In this document: positions 50,043-59,472 of the stretch, one piece after another
Position numbering within the stretch: position 1 is the stretch's first letter
How the letters are laid out: each line of letters begins with the position of its first letter
DNA from: JAAXHB01 sp965221635
GTDB lineage: Bacteria; Actinomycetota; Acidimicrobiia; Acidimicrobiales; Aldehydirespiratoraceae
Assembly: GCA_965221635.1 (NCBI GenBank)
Contig: OZ244902.1
Location: 2,666,001-2,730,000, forward strand
Length of the DNA: 64,000 bases
Reading direction: 5' to 3'
Program-made: the position numbers and the translations under genes
Notes under the pieces: model-generated
The model's database searches: none
Seen by the model: only the letters and a program-made list of their open reading frames with translations
What the model was told of the DNA's origin: nothing

Positions 50043-51440
50043 ATGGCCGACATCACGATGCCTCAACTCGGAGAGACCGTCACCGAGGGCACGATCATTC
50101 GCTGGTACAAGCAGGTCGGCGATCCGGTGGCCCTCGACGAGGTGCTCTTTGAGGTGTCCACCGACAAGGTCGACACCGAGGTGCCTTCCCCGGTGGAGGG
50201 CGTCGTGTCGGACATTCTCGCCGGTGAGGGTGACGTTGTGGAGGTGGGCCAGGTGCTTGCCCGGATCGGCGATGCAGGCAGCGCCGAGGCGCCCCCCGCG
50301 AAGGCAGAGGCGCCTGCCGAGGAACCGCCTGCGGCAACGCAGGCGCCGGCAGTCGAGGAGCCCGAACCGTCCGACGACCCCGGCCAGGACGACGCCAAGG
50401 ACGCGGCTGCGGGCAGCGAGCCCGACCAACCGGTGGTCGCTGAACCCGCCACGGCCGCCGACACCCCTACGGACACAGAGGCGCCGGCCGATCCGGCGCC
50501 GCAAGGTTCGTCGCTGGTGCTGTCACCCATCGTTCGCAAGCTGATCGCCGACAACAACCTCGACCCGGCTGCTCTCACCGGCAGCGGTGTGGGCGGACGC
50601 ATCACCCGAAGCGACGTCGAGAAAGCCATCCGCGCCGGGGCTGCCACCCGCGCCAAGCCGAAAGCCCCGCCGCCTGCGCCTGCGGCCCCGGTCGCACCGA
50701 GACCTGCTGCACCGGTGCCGTCCGCCGGGGGTGCGACAATCGCGTTGAACAACATTCGGCGGCGCACCGCTGAGCACATGGTGATGTCCAAACAGGTCTC
50801 GCCTCACGTGCTCACGGCCATCGAGGTGGACTACGAGAACGTGGAACGGGTGCGTCTGCCGACCCGCGACGCATGGAAGGCGGAGGAGGGCTTCAGCCTC
50901 ACCTACCTGCCCTTCATCGCTCGAGCCACCGTGGACGCCCTCAGGGAGTTCCCGCATCTCAACGCGAGCTTTGGCGACAACCAGATCGTGGTACACAAGT
51001 CGGTGAACCTGGCGGTGGCCGTTGACCTGGACTTCAACGGACTGCTGGCGCCGGTGATCCACGACGCGGAGGGCAAACGGCTGCGTCAACTGGCCCGTGA
51101 CGTGGTTGACCTGGCCAACCGGGCACGCACCCGCAAACTGCGGCCCGACGACTTGTCCTCGGGCACTTTCACCATCACCAACGCAGGCCAGTACGGCACG
51201 ATGATGCAGTTCCCGATCATCAATCAGCCCCAGGTGGCGATCCTGAGCACAGACGGAATCTCACGCAAGCCGGTGGTGGTCACCGACACCAACGGCGACG
51301 AGGCCATAGCCATCCACTCGGTGGGGGTGCTGGCGTTGGCGTGGGATCACCGCGCCATAGACGGCGCATACGCGGCGGCGTTCCTGGCACGGGTGAAGCA
51401 AGTGATCGAAACCCGCGACTGGGCCACCGAGATCCGCTGA
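50043..51440 (+). CDS. Dihydrolipoamide acyltransferase (E2) of 2-oxoacid dehydrogenase complex
   Basis: 465 aa. The start chosen is the ATG before ADITMPQLGETVTEGTII; a GTG two codons earlier is possible. One lipoyl domain with the lipoylated Lys42 in STDKVDTE, an Ala/Pro/Glu-rich linker (residues about 80-160), the E3/E1-binding domain LSPIVRKLIADNNLDPAALTGSGVGGRITRSDVEKAI, a second flexible linker, and the catalytic domain with FTITNAGQYGT and the HRAIDG active site (His436). With AceE and Lpd it should form a pyruvate dehydrogenase complex, though a branched-chain or 2-oxoglutarate type is not excluded. The next gene makes lipoate. Confidence 0.92.
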   Translation: MADITMPQLGETVTEGTIIRWYKQVGDPVALDEVLFEVSTDKVDTEVPSPVEGVVSDILAGEGDVVEVGQVLARIGDAGSAEAPPAKAEAPAEEPPAATQAPAVEEPEPSDDPGQDDAKDAAAGSEPDQPVVAEPATAADTPTDTEAPADPAPQGSSLVLSPIVRKLIADNNLDPAALTGSGVGGRITRSDVEKAIRAGAATRAKPKAPPPAPAAPVAPRPAAPVPSAGGATIALNNIRRRTAEHMVMSKQVSPHVLTAIEVDYENVERVRLPTRDAWKAEEGFSLTYLPFIARATVDALREFPHLNASFGDNQIVVHKSVNLAVAVDLDFNGLLAPVIHDAEGKRLRQLARDVVDLANRARTRKLRPDDLSSGTFTITNAGQYGTMMQFPIINQPQVAILSTDGISRKPVVVTDTNGDEAIAIHSVGVLALAWDHRAIDGAYAAAFLARVKQVIETRDWATEIR

Positions 51441-51534
51441 TCGGCGCTTGGTGGCCCCCGATCGCAGCGTCGCAGGCGGGGCCGGCGGGCGTGTCGAGCG
51501 CCACAGAGGCCTGAGGAATCAACCTGGCACTGCG

Positions 51535-53397
51535 ATGTCACCCTCACCGGCAGCAAGCGTTGACCTGAGCGTCCCGCCCGAAGCCGGTGGCGTCGCCGGG
51601 GGCGGTCTGGTGGTGCGCTGGTTGGGTCGGGTCACCTACGACGACGCCCTGGTGCTGCAACGCCGCCTGTTTGCCAACAAGGCCCGCAACTACCTGCTGT
51701 TGTTGGAGCATCCCCATGTGGTGACCCTGGGTCGCCGTGGCCGTGACGATCACCTTCTTGGTGGCCGTCAGTGGCTGGAATCTCAGGGAGCAACGGTGGT
51801 TCACACGGACCGGGGCGGGGAGGTCACCTACCACGGGCCCGGGCAGCTGGTCGGCTATCCGATCCTGAACGTTCCCGGAAAGCGCGGCGGGGGCATGGCC
51901 GACACCGCCGCCTATGTGGCCGGGGTTGAACAGTTGCTGATCGACGTTCTGGCCGGGCTGGGAATCGAGGCCGGTCGGGTGGCGCGCCACACCGGCGTGT
52001 GGGTGGATCCCGAGGGTTGGAGGCCGCGCAAGATCGCGGCCATCGGCGTAAGGCTCGCCAGGGCGCGTTCCATGCACGGCTTCGCGTTGAACGTGAGCAC
52101 CGACCTGGACTGGTTCAAACGGATAGTTCCTTGCGGCATCACCGATCTGGGGGTCACCTCGCTGGCCACCGAAGGGGTGGATGCTTCCATGCGCGAGGTG
52201 GTCGACCTGGTGGTCGATGCGGCTGCGCAGCGATGGTCGGGGGGCGGGCCCGTTGATCGCGCCGATGTGGCCCACAGGGTGACCCCGGAAGACCTGGCCG
52301 TCTTTACCCGTGAGGCTTTGACAGCGACCGGCGCCGATGTCGATCAGCAGCCTGAAGCCAACGGGAACTTTGCGACACCCGCCGGAACACGGGGCAGCCG
52401 TGTCGACATCCGCCCCGGTCAGAGTGTTGATTCGGGCCTGGATCAGACGGCGGGGGTGGCGCCACGGCTGGCGGGCCGGTTGACCCAGGCGGGGGTGGAC
52501 AGCGCCGCGGCGGTGCCGTTCCGGTCTCGCAAGCCGGAGTGGATGAAGGTGAAGCTCAACACCGGCGGCGAGTTTCGTCGTCTGCGGTCAACGCTGCGCG
52601 ACCTGAACCTTGTGACGGTTTGCGAGGAGGCCGGCTGTCCCAACATTTCCGAATGCTGGAACGACGGCACGGCCACGTTCATGATCCTGGGGGAGCGGTG
52701 TACCCGGGCGTGCGGCTTTTGCCTGGTGGACACCCGCAAACCGGGCCCGCCCGATCCCGATGAGCCGTTCCGTGTGGCGCAAGCCGCGGTTCGCATGGGC
52801 CTCGAGCACGTTGTTGTGACGATGGTCGCCAGAGACGACCTTGCCGACGGGGGAGCGCAGGCGGTGGTTGAGGTGATCGCCGCGGTGCGTGAACGACTGC
52901 CCGACGCCCGCGTTGAGACCTTGATCAGCGACCTGGGCGGCAACCCGGAAGCGCTCCGGCGGGTGTTCGACGCGAGGCCCGACGTGTTGAACCACAACAT
53001 CGAAACTGTCGCCCGGCTGCAACGGGCGGTGCGCCCCTCGGCCGGTTACGCCCGCAGCCTGGCGGTGCTGGCACGCGCCAAGGCGGCCGGGCTGGTCACC
53101 AAGAGTTCGATCATCGTGGGCATGGGCGAAACCCACCACGAGATCGTGCAAACACTGGCCGATCTGCGTGACGTGGGCTGCGACATTGTCACCATCGGCC
53201 AGTACCTGCGACCCAGTGAGCGTCATCTGCCGGTTGCTCAGTGGTGGCCGCCCGAGGCCTTCGACCGGTGGAAGGCCCTGGGCGAGTCGATGGGCATAGG
53301 CCACATCGAGGCGTCGCCGCTGACCCGTTCCAGCTATCACGCCAAAGCGGCAGCCAACGCCGCCCAAGCCGCAGAGGCAAACCCGCCGACCTCCTGA
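51535..53397 (+). CDS. lipB-lipA: LipB-LipA fusion: octanoyltransferase joined to lipoyl synthase
   Basis: One uninterrupted frame of about 620 aa from the ATG at 51535 (an upstream GTG at 51448 would add a non-conserved stretch). Residues about 20-240 are LipB: LLLLEHPHVVTLGRRG, DRGGEVTYHGPGQLVGYPI, Lys166 in RKIAAIGV and Cys200 in VPCGITDLGVTSL, the acyl-enzyme residues. A 60-residue Gly/Gln/Asp-rich linker follows. Residues about 315-620 are LipA, a radical-SAM enzyme with both Fe-S clusters: C363-x4-C-x5-C (CEEAGCPNISEC), C389-x3-C-x2-C (CTRACGFC) and the C-terminal RSSYHA. Together they would transfer octanoate to E2 and insert both sulfurs. It lies 94 bp after the E2 gene, its substrate. 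Confidence 0.93.
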   Translation: MSPSPAASVDLSVPPEAGGVAGGGLVVRWLGRVTYDDALVLQRRLFANKARNYLLLLEHPHVVTLGRRGRDDHLLGGRQWLESQGATVVHTDRGGEVTYHGPGQLVGYPILNVPGKRGGGMADTAAYVAGVEQLLIDVLAGLGIEAGRVARHTGVWVDPEGWRPRKIAAIGVRLARARSMHGFALNVSTDLDWFKRIVPCGITDLGVTSLATEGVDASMREVVDLVVDAAAQRWSGGGPVDRADVAHRVTPEDLAVFTREALTATGADVDQQPEANGNFATPAGTRGSRVDIRPGQSVDSGLDQTAGVAPRLAGRLTQAGVDSAAAVPFRSRKPEWMKVKLNTGGEFRRLRSTLRDLNLVTVCEEAGCPNISECWNDGTATFMILGERCTRACGFCLVDTRKPGPPDPDEPFRVAQAAVRMGLEHVVVTMVARDDLADGGAQAVVEVIAAVRERLPDARVETLISDLGGNPEALRRVFDARPDVLNHNIETVARLQRAVRPSAGYARSLAVLARAKAAGLVTKSSIIVGMGETHHEIVQTLADLRDVGCDIVTIGQYLRPSERHLPVAQWWPPEAFDRWKALGESMGIGHIEASPLTRSSYHAKAAANAAQAAEANPPTS

Positions 53398-53436
53398 CGA
53401 ATCGATTCCGCAATTCCGGGCATCGAGTCACAGTCG

Positions 53437-53442
53437 TAGGCT
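53437..53442 (+). promoter_or_regulatory. -10 element TAGGCT, leaderless promoter
   Basis: TAGGCT is followed after 6 nt by the ATG of the M24 peptidase gene. Confidence 0.5.
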
Positions 53443-53448
53443 GAGTTG

Positions 53449-54552
53449 ATGTTTGCGGCGCGTCTGGCGAAGGCCCGGGCGCTCATGGAAACCCAGGGCG
53501 TGGACGTGATGTTGCTGTCGGTTGGCGCCGATCTGCCCTACTTCTGCGGCTACGAGGCCATGCCCCTGGAGCGTCTCACGATGCTCGTGGTGCCCCGCGA
53601 CGACCACGCCACTCTGGTGGTTCCACGCCTGGAGGTTCCCAGGGTGACACCACGCCCCGAGGTGTTCTCGTTGCGCGGCTGGGACGAAACGCAGGATCCC
53701 GTTGAGATCGTGGCCGAGCTGATGGGACCGGCCACAACGGCGTCGATCGGTGATCACACCTGGGCACGGTTCCTGGTTGACCTGATGGCCGCCAAGCCCT
53801 TCACCAAATGGCGCCGGGCGTCGCGAATCACCAGCCCGTTGCGCTCGGTGAAGGAGCCAGACGAGGTGGCGATGCTGCGAGCCGCCGGGCAAGCCGCCGA
53901 CAGGGTGATGGCCCAGTTCCGAAGCGGCGAGGTCGCCCTGGTGGGGCGCACCGAAGCCGAAGTGTCAGCCGATCTGGGGCGCAGGATCATCGCCGAGGGT
54001 CACCGACGCGTGAACTTCGCCATCGTGGCGGCAGGAGCCAACGCCTCCAGCCCCCATCACGAACCCGGTGACCGGGTGATACAGCCAGGCGAGGTGGTGC
54101 TGGCCGACATAGGCGGCACCATGTCCGACGACCACGGTGTTGGCTACTGCTCGGACATCACCCGATGCGTGTACACCGGCGAACCCGATGCGGATTTCAC
54201 CGCCATGTACGACGTGCTCTTCGACGCCCAAGCCGCCGCGGTTGCATCCGCGGTGGTGGGCAAACCGGCCGAGGATGTGGACAGGGCCGCTCGTTCCATC
54301 ATTACGGCGCACGGTTACGGCGAACATTTCGTGCATCGCACCGGTCACGGCATCGGCATCGAGGAACACGAGGACCCCTACATCGTGGAGGGAAACGATC
54401 ACCGGTTGCAGCCCGGCAACGCCTTCTCGGTTGAGCCCGGCATCTACATTCCGGGGCGTTGGGGCGCCCGGATCGAGGACATCGTGGTGGCCACAGAGGC
54501 CGGCCCCGATGCCATGAACACAACCGATCATCACCTCGCGGTGCTCGCTTGA
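53449..54552 (+). CDS. M24 family metallopeptidase (Xaa-Pro peptidase-like)
   Basis: 367 aa. The N-terminal creatinase-like domain (ALMETQGVDVMLLSVGADLPYFCGYEAMPLERLTMLVVP) precedes the pita-bread catalytic domain. Metal ligands are visible in VVLADIGGTMSDDHGVGYCSDITRCV (two Asp), HRTGHGIGIEEHEDPYI (His, Glu) and FSVEPGIYIPGRWGARIEDIVV (two Glu). It probably removes N-terminal residues before proline in cytoplasmic peptides. The start is the ATG 6 nt after a -10 box; a TTG directly before it is ignored. Confidence 0.92.
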   Translation: MFAARLAKARALMETQGVDVMLLSVGADLPYFCGYEAMPLERLTMLVVPRDDHATLVVPRLEVPRVTPRPEVFSLRGWDETQDPVEIVAELMGPATTASIGDHTWARFLVDLMAAKPFTKWRRASRITSPLRSVKEPDEVAMLRAAGQAADRVMAQFRSGEVALVGRTEAEVSADLGRRIIAEGHRRVNFAIVAAGANASSPHHEPGDRVIQPGEVVLADIGGTMSDDHGVGYCSDITRCVYTGEPDADFTAMYDVLFDAQAAAVASAVVGKPAEDVDRAARSIITAHGYGEHFVHRTGHGIGIEEHEDPYIVEGNDHRLQPGNAFSVEPGIYIPGRWGARIEDIVVATEAGPDAMNTTDHHLAVLA

Positions 54553-54606
54553 CAGGTGCACACCGGCGGCGTCGGCACCCGCAGCGAGTGACATGAAAGG
54601 GGCGGC

Positions 54607-55461
54607 ATGGTTCGGGTAGAGGCCGCCACCGTGCTGGTGGCATGGGCTTCGGGGGGCTGGTTCTTCTTGTGGGTCACCGCCAGGCGCCGCGAGGTGGGTC
54701 TCGGTTACGGCTGGCTGCTGCGATCGGTGTTCCTCGTGATCGTCGCAGGGTCACTGGTGGCGGCGGCTTTTCTGGGGGCGAACTGGGCACGTGATCCTTT
54801 GACGGCGGTGTTCGTTGCGAGCGGAGTGGTTGCGCTGGTGGTTTCGGTGTGGCGGCGGAAGGCGGGAGTGTCGGGCCAGGTCGCCGAACAGGAGCGCCGA
54901 TCGGCCCGGGTGGTCGCCATGACAGGAATCGACCGCCGTGCGCCCACCCACCAAGCAGACGCCCCCGAGTACCCGCCGCTGTTGGACTTGATCACAGCGC
55001 TGATCGGCTTGGCCGCGGCAATATTGGGAGCTGCCACAGACGGAGGGCCGGTCGTCCTGGCGGTGGCGCGCATGGCTGTCGGCGCGCTGTTCCTGGGCGC
55101 TGTCACCGACACGATGCTCCTGGGTCACTGGTATCTGGTGCAGCCCGGCTTGCCGCGTGCGCCGCTGCTGCAACTGGTGCGGGCATGCGCATGGTTGTGG
55201 CTTCCCGAAACCGTGTTGATGTTGTGGCCCACCGGAATGGCGTCGGTGCTGACCGGCACAATCGACGACGGCTACAACGGCCTGCTGGGCTGGTTCTGGG
55301 CGGCGTGCGTGGTTGGAACCGCCGGTCTCGTGGCGCTCACCCGAGCAGCACTGCGCGAACGTCAGTACTCGGCGGTGATGGCCGCCACCGGCCTCATCTA
55401 CCTGGCCATAGTCACAGCATTCGGTCAAGACCTGGTAGCCAGAATCCTCCTCTCCGCCTAA
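54607..55461 (+). CDS. Hypothetical polytopic membrane protein
   Basis: 284 aa, ATG after AAAGGGG. About seven hydrophobic helices are seen (around residues 4-22, 38-57, 64-82, 127-145, 150-168, 195-212, 225-245 and 258-278), with a cytoplasmic-looking charged segment at residues 85-120. I recognise no domain. PYxxLLDLITALIG and LGHWYLVQPGLPRAPLLQLVRA may be conserved motifs. It lies between two peptidase genes; no role is assigned. Confidence 0.75.
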   Translation: MVRVEAATVLVAWASGGWFFLWVTARRREVGLGYGWLLRSVFLVIVAGSLVAAAFLGANWARDPLTAVFVASGVVALVVSVWRRKAGVSGQVAEQERRSARVVAMTGIDRRAPTHQADAPEYPPLLDLITALIGLAAAILGAATDGGPVVLAVARMAVGALFLGAVTDTMLLGHWYLVQPGLPRAPLLQLVRACAWLWLPETVLMLWPTGMASVLTGTIDDGYNGLLGWFWAACVVGTAGLVALTRAALRERQYSAVMAATGLIYLAIVTAFGQDLVARILLSA

Positions 55462-55568
55462 CCCCACCGGGGTGGTTGAGACCCCCTTGTTGCTGTGGCT
55501 GCGGGGGTGGGTTGTGAGGGGGCGAGAATTGCACAAGGCTGGGTTGGGACGGCGACTCGGGAGGGATC

Positions 55569-57269
55569 ATGTCAACAGCGCTGCGAGTGCGGGCGTGCGA
55601 TTTTGTGGACGACGCGGTGGAGGCTCTGGTTCACCTGGTGACCACCGAGGATGTCGATGCGGGCCTCGACGGGATCGACGTTCGGGGGTCACTTCTGGAA
55701 TCTGTTGGATTCACGGGCAAGCCCAACCAGTTCGCCCGTGAGGTGGTGGACGACCGGGTGGTGGCGGTCGCGGGCCTGGGACCGGCCGGTGATGTTGATC
55801 CTTCAACGCTGAGGCGTGTGGCCGCGACAGTGGCCCGGGTGTGCAAGCGGCACCGCCACGTTGGCTTGGTGGTTGGCGACATTGACCGCTTCGAGGTTGA
55901 CCAACAGGGCGCCTACCAGGCGCTCACCGAGGGCTTGATGCTGGGCAGCTACCGATTCACGCTGTACAAGTCCGAAGCCAGGGCTCGCGCAAACGACCAC
56001 GAATCACAGCAGTCCGAGGACACTGAATCTGTGGGCGCGCCCGACGCCGGGAACAACCCCGACGGCAACCCCGACGACACCGACGACCACCGGCTTGAAG
56101 CCGTCGACCTGGTGGGGCCCGTGGGCGACCCAACCGAGGAGGCCGTGCAACGGGCCGCCCGCATTGCCGACGGGGTGTGCTTGGCCCGCGACCTGGTGAA
56201 CGAGCCGGGCGGCACGCTCACCGCCCCCGAGTTCGCTCGGAGGGTCGTCGAACTGGCCGAGGGCACACCGCTGCGGGTGAAGGTGTGGCAGCGCGAGGAC
56301 ATCGAACGCGAGGGCCTCGGCGGACTGTTGGGAGTAAACCGTGGCAGCACCCAGCCACCACGTTTCGTGCGGATCGCCTACGACCCCGAACCCACGCAGT
56401 CCATCGGTGAACCCGAAGCGGCGGCCCCCGACGCCGACGAAACCCCCCAGGTGAGCTCCACCCCTCCGGAGGCTGATGTCGGCTCGGAAGGTGACGGCAA
56501 CCAAGGCGAAGCGGCCGATGCGGGGCGGCCGCCGACGGTGGCGTTGGTGGGCAAGGGAGTCACATTCGACGCGGGTGGTCTGTCGATCAAAACCGTGGCG
56601 GGGATGATGACCATGAAGATGGACATGGCCGGCGCCGCCGCTGTGGTGGCAGCCATGTGGGTGGTGGCCCATCTCAAGCCCGACGTTGCGGTGCGCGCCT
56701 ACGTGCCGATGACCGACAACATGCTCGGCGGCGACGCCACCCGCCCCGGTGACGTTCTCACCATCCGCAACGGCAAGACCATCGAAGTGGTCAACACCGA
56801 CGCCGAGGGGCGCCTCATCCTGGCCGATGCCCTGTCGCTGGCCGTGGAGGACGAGCCCGACGCGATCGTGGATCTGGCAACCCTCACAGGGGCGTGCATG
56901 GTTGCCCTCGGACCGAAGATCGCAGGGCTGATGGGCAACAACGATTCGTGGATTTCCCAGGTGCGCGCCGCAGCAGACGCCGCCGGAGAGCGGGTTTGGC
57001 CGCTGCCGCTTCCCAAGGACTACGAATCGCAGTTCAAATCGGTGACCGCCGACATCAAGAACGTTGGCACCAGCCACGGAGGCGCGCTCACCGCTGGGCT
57101 GATCCTGCAGCATTTTGTGACCGACGATGTGGCCTGGGCACACCTCGACATTGCAGGCCCGGCCTACTCGGACTCCGTGGACGGCGAGGTGGTGAAGGGC
57201 GCCACCGGCTTCGGCGTGCGCGCCCTGGTGGAACTGATCTCCAACTTCACCAAACCCGAAGCCACCTAG
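55569..57269 (+). CDS. pepA: Leucyl aminopeptidase (M17) with two acidic insertions
   Basis: 566 aa against about 500 for the family; ATG after GGGAGGG. The C-terminal catalytic domain is intact: LVGKGVTFDAGGLSIKT (Lys and Asp ligands), MKMDMAGAAAV, and the signature NTDAEGRLILADAL (Asp/Glu/Arg), then LATLTGACMVALG and the end SGGALTAGLI-like SHGGALTAGLILQHFV. Two Asp/Glu/Gly/Asn-rich insertions are not normal: residues about 140-172, near the domain junction, and about 278-318, directly before the VGKGVTFDAGG strand. They are probably surface loops. It cleaves N-terminal amino acids. Confidence 0.95.
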   Translation: MSTALRVRACDFVDDAVEALVHLVTTEDVDAGLDGIDVRGSLLESVGFTGKPNQFAREVVDDRVVAVAGLGPAGDVDPSTLRRVAATVARVCKRHRHVGLVVGDIDRFEVDQQGAYQALTEGLMLGSYRFTLYKSEARARANDHESQQSEDTESVGAPDAGNNPDGNPDDTDDHRLEAVDLVGPVGDPTEEAVQRAARIADGVCLARDLVNEPGGTLTAPEFARRVVELAEGTPLRVKVWQREDIEREGLGGLLGVNRGSTQPPRFVRIAYDPEPTQSIGEPEAAAPDADETPQVSSTPPEADVGSEGDGNQGEAADAGRPPTVALVGKGVTFDAGGLSIKTVAGMMTMKMDMAGAAAVVAAMWVVAHLKPDVAVRAYVPMTDNMLGGDATRPGDVLTIRNGKTIEVVNTDAEGRLILADALSLAVEDEPDAIVDLATLTGACMVALGPKIAGLMGNNDSWISQVRAAADAAGERVWPLPLPKDYESQFKSVTADIKNVGTSHGGALTAGLILQHFVTDDVAWAHLDIAGPAYSDSVDGEVVKGATGFGVRALVELISNFTKPEAT

Positions 57270-57404
57270 CCAACAGCGAGCACCCAGCGTGCCCGGTGCG
57301 TGTGGCCGGGTGAAGCGGCCGGCTCGTTACGGGCAGAGGTGACCGCTGAGGCCTGTGGTCATGCACGAGCCGGCGTGCGCCCCGTGAGTTGAGCGTCGGT
57401 TGGG

Positions 57405-58460
57405 CTAGAGCAAGTCCGGCAGGTTGAGTTCGTTGACGCCGCGGGCGAAACGGTCGTTCATCAACAGCACCAGCCCCCGTTGGCGTTCGTCTTGCAGGTC
57501 CATGCCAAGTGACGCCCCGAACGGGTAGATCAGGCAGAACAACGCCGCGTAGCGGTAGTCGTCCCACAGGCGCTCCGTGGCGGACTCGGGCACGCCGCCT
57601 GCGATCAAGGCGTCACGCCAACGCTCGAACAGCGACGCCTCCGAAGCGCTCGCGTCTTCGGGTGCGAGGCTTCCTCCCACGAAGTACGACAGGTCATACG
57701 CGGGCGTGGCCGTGCCCAGCAACTGGAAGTCCAACAACATCAGCTTGTTGTCGGGCTGAAACATGATGTTGTCGGCTCGGAAGTCGCCGTGGCACAACGT
57801 GTTCGTCCCGGCGCTCAGGCGTTCCAGCATTTTGGGCAGCGCGGCTGTCCAGCGCGGGCCGACGGCCTCGATCTCCGGGCCTACCTGCAGCGAGGCGGTG
57901 ACCTTCTCCCAGCCCTGGGCGAACACCATCGGCAGGGTCATCGGATACAGCGGATCGCTCAACGCGATGGCCGTGCCACGCTCCACGATCGGATCGGCTG
58001 AGTCCCACCATTTGGCGTGCCACGCGGCCAACTCCACAACAGACTGCTCCGCGTCGGCGATGCCCATGCCGGCGATCTGATCGACGGTGCGCATGTCGCC
58101 CACGTCGTCGAGCACCAGCACGAAGTGGTTGGTTTCGGTGTCCACATCGGCGTAATGGCACGACGGCACCGCTATCGGACTGTCGGCGGCGAGTTCCTGG
58201 TAGAAGCGAACCTCACGGATGTACAGGCGCAGCAGGCTGGCCGTGAACTGAGCGGCCTCATCGAGCGCCGGCAGCTTCACCACCACCGTGTCGGGAATGT
58301 CTGCGTCGTCGCAGGTGAGCGTCACCCGGTACAGGGCTGCTGCAACGCCGATGCCCTTGCCGATCTGGGTTGCGTCGATGCCGGTGATTGGCGCGCCCAG
58401 GGCTTGGGCCATCCAGTCAGCGGTCAAGTCGTCGATGGTGGCCGGTATGGGAAGCGTCAT
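57405..58460 (-). CDS. Aminoglycoside phosphotransferase/choline kinase-like protein
   Basis: 351 aa from the ATG behind AGAGGG; an in-frame upstream start would add 15 residues. Protein-kinase-like fold: VVVKLPALDE (ATP-binding Lys), VLVLDDVGDMRTVDQIAGM, the catalytic loop LCHGDFRADNIMFQ (HxDxxxxN) and the metal Asp in LLDFQLLG. Such proteins in actinobacteria phosphorylate small molecules, often sugars or steroid-like alcohols; resistance to an aminoglycoside cannot be inferred. It converges with pepA. Confidence 0.87.
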   Translation of the reverse strand: MTLPIPATIDDLTADWMAQALGAPITGIDATQIGKGIGVAAALYRVTLTCDDADIPDTVVVKLPALDEAAQFTASLLRLYIREVRFYQELAADSPIAVPSCHYADVDTETNHFVLVLDDVGDMRTVDQIAGMGIADAEQSVVELAAWHAKWWDSADPIVERGTAIALSDPLYPMTLPMVFAQGWEKVTASLQVGPEIEAVGPRWTAALPKMLERLSAGTNTLCHGDFRADNIMFQPDNKLMLLDFQLLGTATPAYDLSYFVGGSLAPEDASASEASLFERWRDALIAGGVPESATERLWDDYRYAALFCLIYPFGASLGMDLQDERQRGLVLLMNDRFARGVNELNLPDLL

Positions 58461-58583
58461 CGGTTCGCCCTCTTGTTGAGTTGTCTGCTCGCGACTCGAC
58501 GCCACGCAAAGCGAGGGTTTGGCGCCGGCCGTTTGAACCTGAAGCTACGCGATCAGGCCGCACGCAGTGAGGCGCACGGGGAG

Positions 58584-59273
58584 CTACGCAACCGAGGGTG
58601 GTGGGGCCAGGCGCAGCGGTGGCACCTGCAGGCCCGGGCCGCGCCGGCCCGAAGAGGTGACGCATCGTTGCGCGGCGGCCCAGCGCAGCGCGTCGGAGGC
58701 CACCCTCACAGAGAACCCACATCGCCCAAGATGCCTTTCGGTGCTGTGACGGCTCTCGCCGCATTCCAGCATGGTCAAGGCGAGCTTGCGCGCCATCGCC
58801 TCGCCCTGGATGCTGCTGCGGTCCACCGCAGCCACCCCCACGAATTCCTGGTGGCGTCGTTGCTGGGAGGCCGGAAGCCGCCGAAGCTGGGTGGGCGACA
58901 GGAGCGGCAACCGGTAGCGGATCGCCAACGTGTCGGGCCCTTCAAACCGGGCCGCACTGAATCGACAGGCACGCTGCACGGTGCGAGCCATCACGCCGTT
59001 GCCGGAACTGTGATGACCCACTCCCATCACGCGGGCCGCCTCGTTGAGGTTCACCACCGCCGAACCGGGTTGGGCGCCGTGCTGTTCGAGCGTGTCCGAG
59101 CACAATCGCAGGAACCATGTGGTGGTGGGCCCGATAACGCTCAGCCAGAACTGCTCGGCGTAGGACGACCGCGGGTCGTGACCGTAGGGATCTCGCCGTT
59201 TGTCGCGCCACCAGGTGAGCCGCACCTCAACAAGCTGCGCGATCGTGTCGGACGAATTGTGAACTTCAAGCAT
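58584..59273 (-). CDS. Actinobacterial hypothetical protein with winged-helix-like region
   Basis: 229 aa, ATG after GGGAGG. The N-terminal half has QFWLSVIGPTTTWFLRLCSDTLEQHG and NLNEAARVMGVGHHSSGNGVMARTVQRACRFSAARFEG, which looks like a helix-turn-helix protein of a family widespread in actinobacteria with no known role. The middle has LLSPTQLRRLPASQQRRHQEF, basic and helical, and the C-terminal part is Pro/Arg-rich. A TATATT box on the minus strand (59325-59320) suits a promoter with a 40-nt leader. No function is assigned. Confidence 0.75.
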   Translation of the reverse strand: MLEVHNSSDTIAQLVEVRLTWWRDKRRDPYGHDPRSSYAEQFWLSVIGPTTTWFLRLCSDTLEQHGAQPGSAVVNLNEAARVMGVGHHSSGNGVMARTVQRACRFSAARFEGPDTLAIRYRLPLLSPTQLRRLPASQQRRHQEFVGVAAVDRSSIQGEAMARKLALTMLECGESRHSTERHLGRCGFSVRVASDALRWAAAQRCVTSSGRRGPGLQVPPLRLAPPPSVA

Positions 59274-59472
59274 CGTAACCTCCCACTTGCGACGGTGTCA
59301 TGTATTCCTGATGGTTTTCAATATACACATAAACAAGCAGAAACACATGGCGCACAGTGTCTTATGATGTCAGGGACGACCAGGCAGTGGGTCATGATGG
59401 AATCCTCAGCGACGGAAGCTCGGCCGAGGCGCCCACCTCCGGGCCCGATGCCGGGGCATCTAGGATCTGTCG
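59274..59472. other. AT-rich intergenic region between divergent genes
   Basis: About 59300-59375 is clearly richer in A+T than the rest of the window. It holds a minus-strand TATATT (59325-59320) and a plus-strand TATGAT (59363-59368), both good -10 matches, and the TAGGAT box at 59461. It looks like the regulatory zone for the winged-helix protein gene and the sirtuin. Confidence 0.6.
59461..59466 (+). promoter_or_regulatory. -10 element TAGGAT, leaderless promoter
   Basis: TAGGAT is followed after 6 nt by an ATG (59473) that opens a 22-codon frame overlapping the sirtuin start. Confidence 0.5.
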
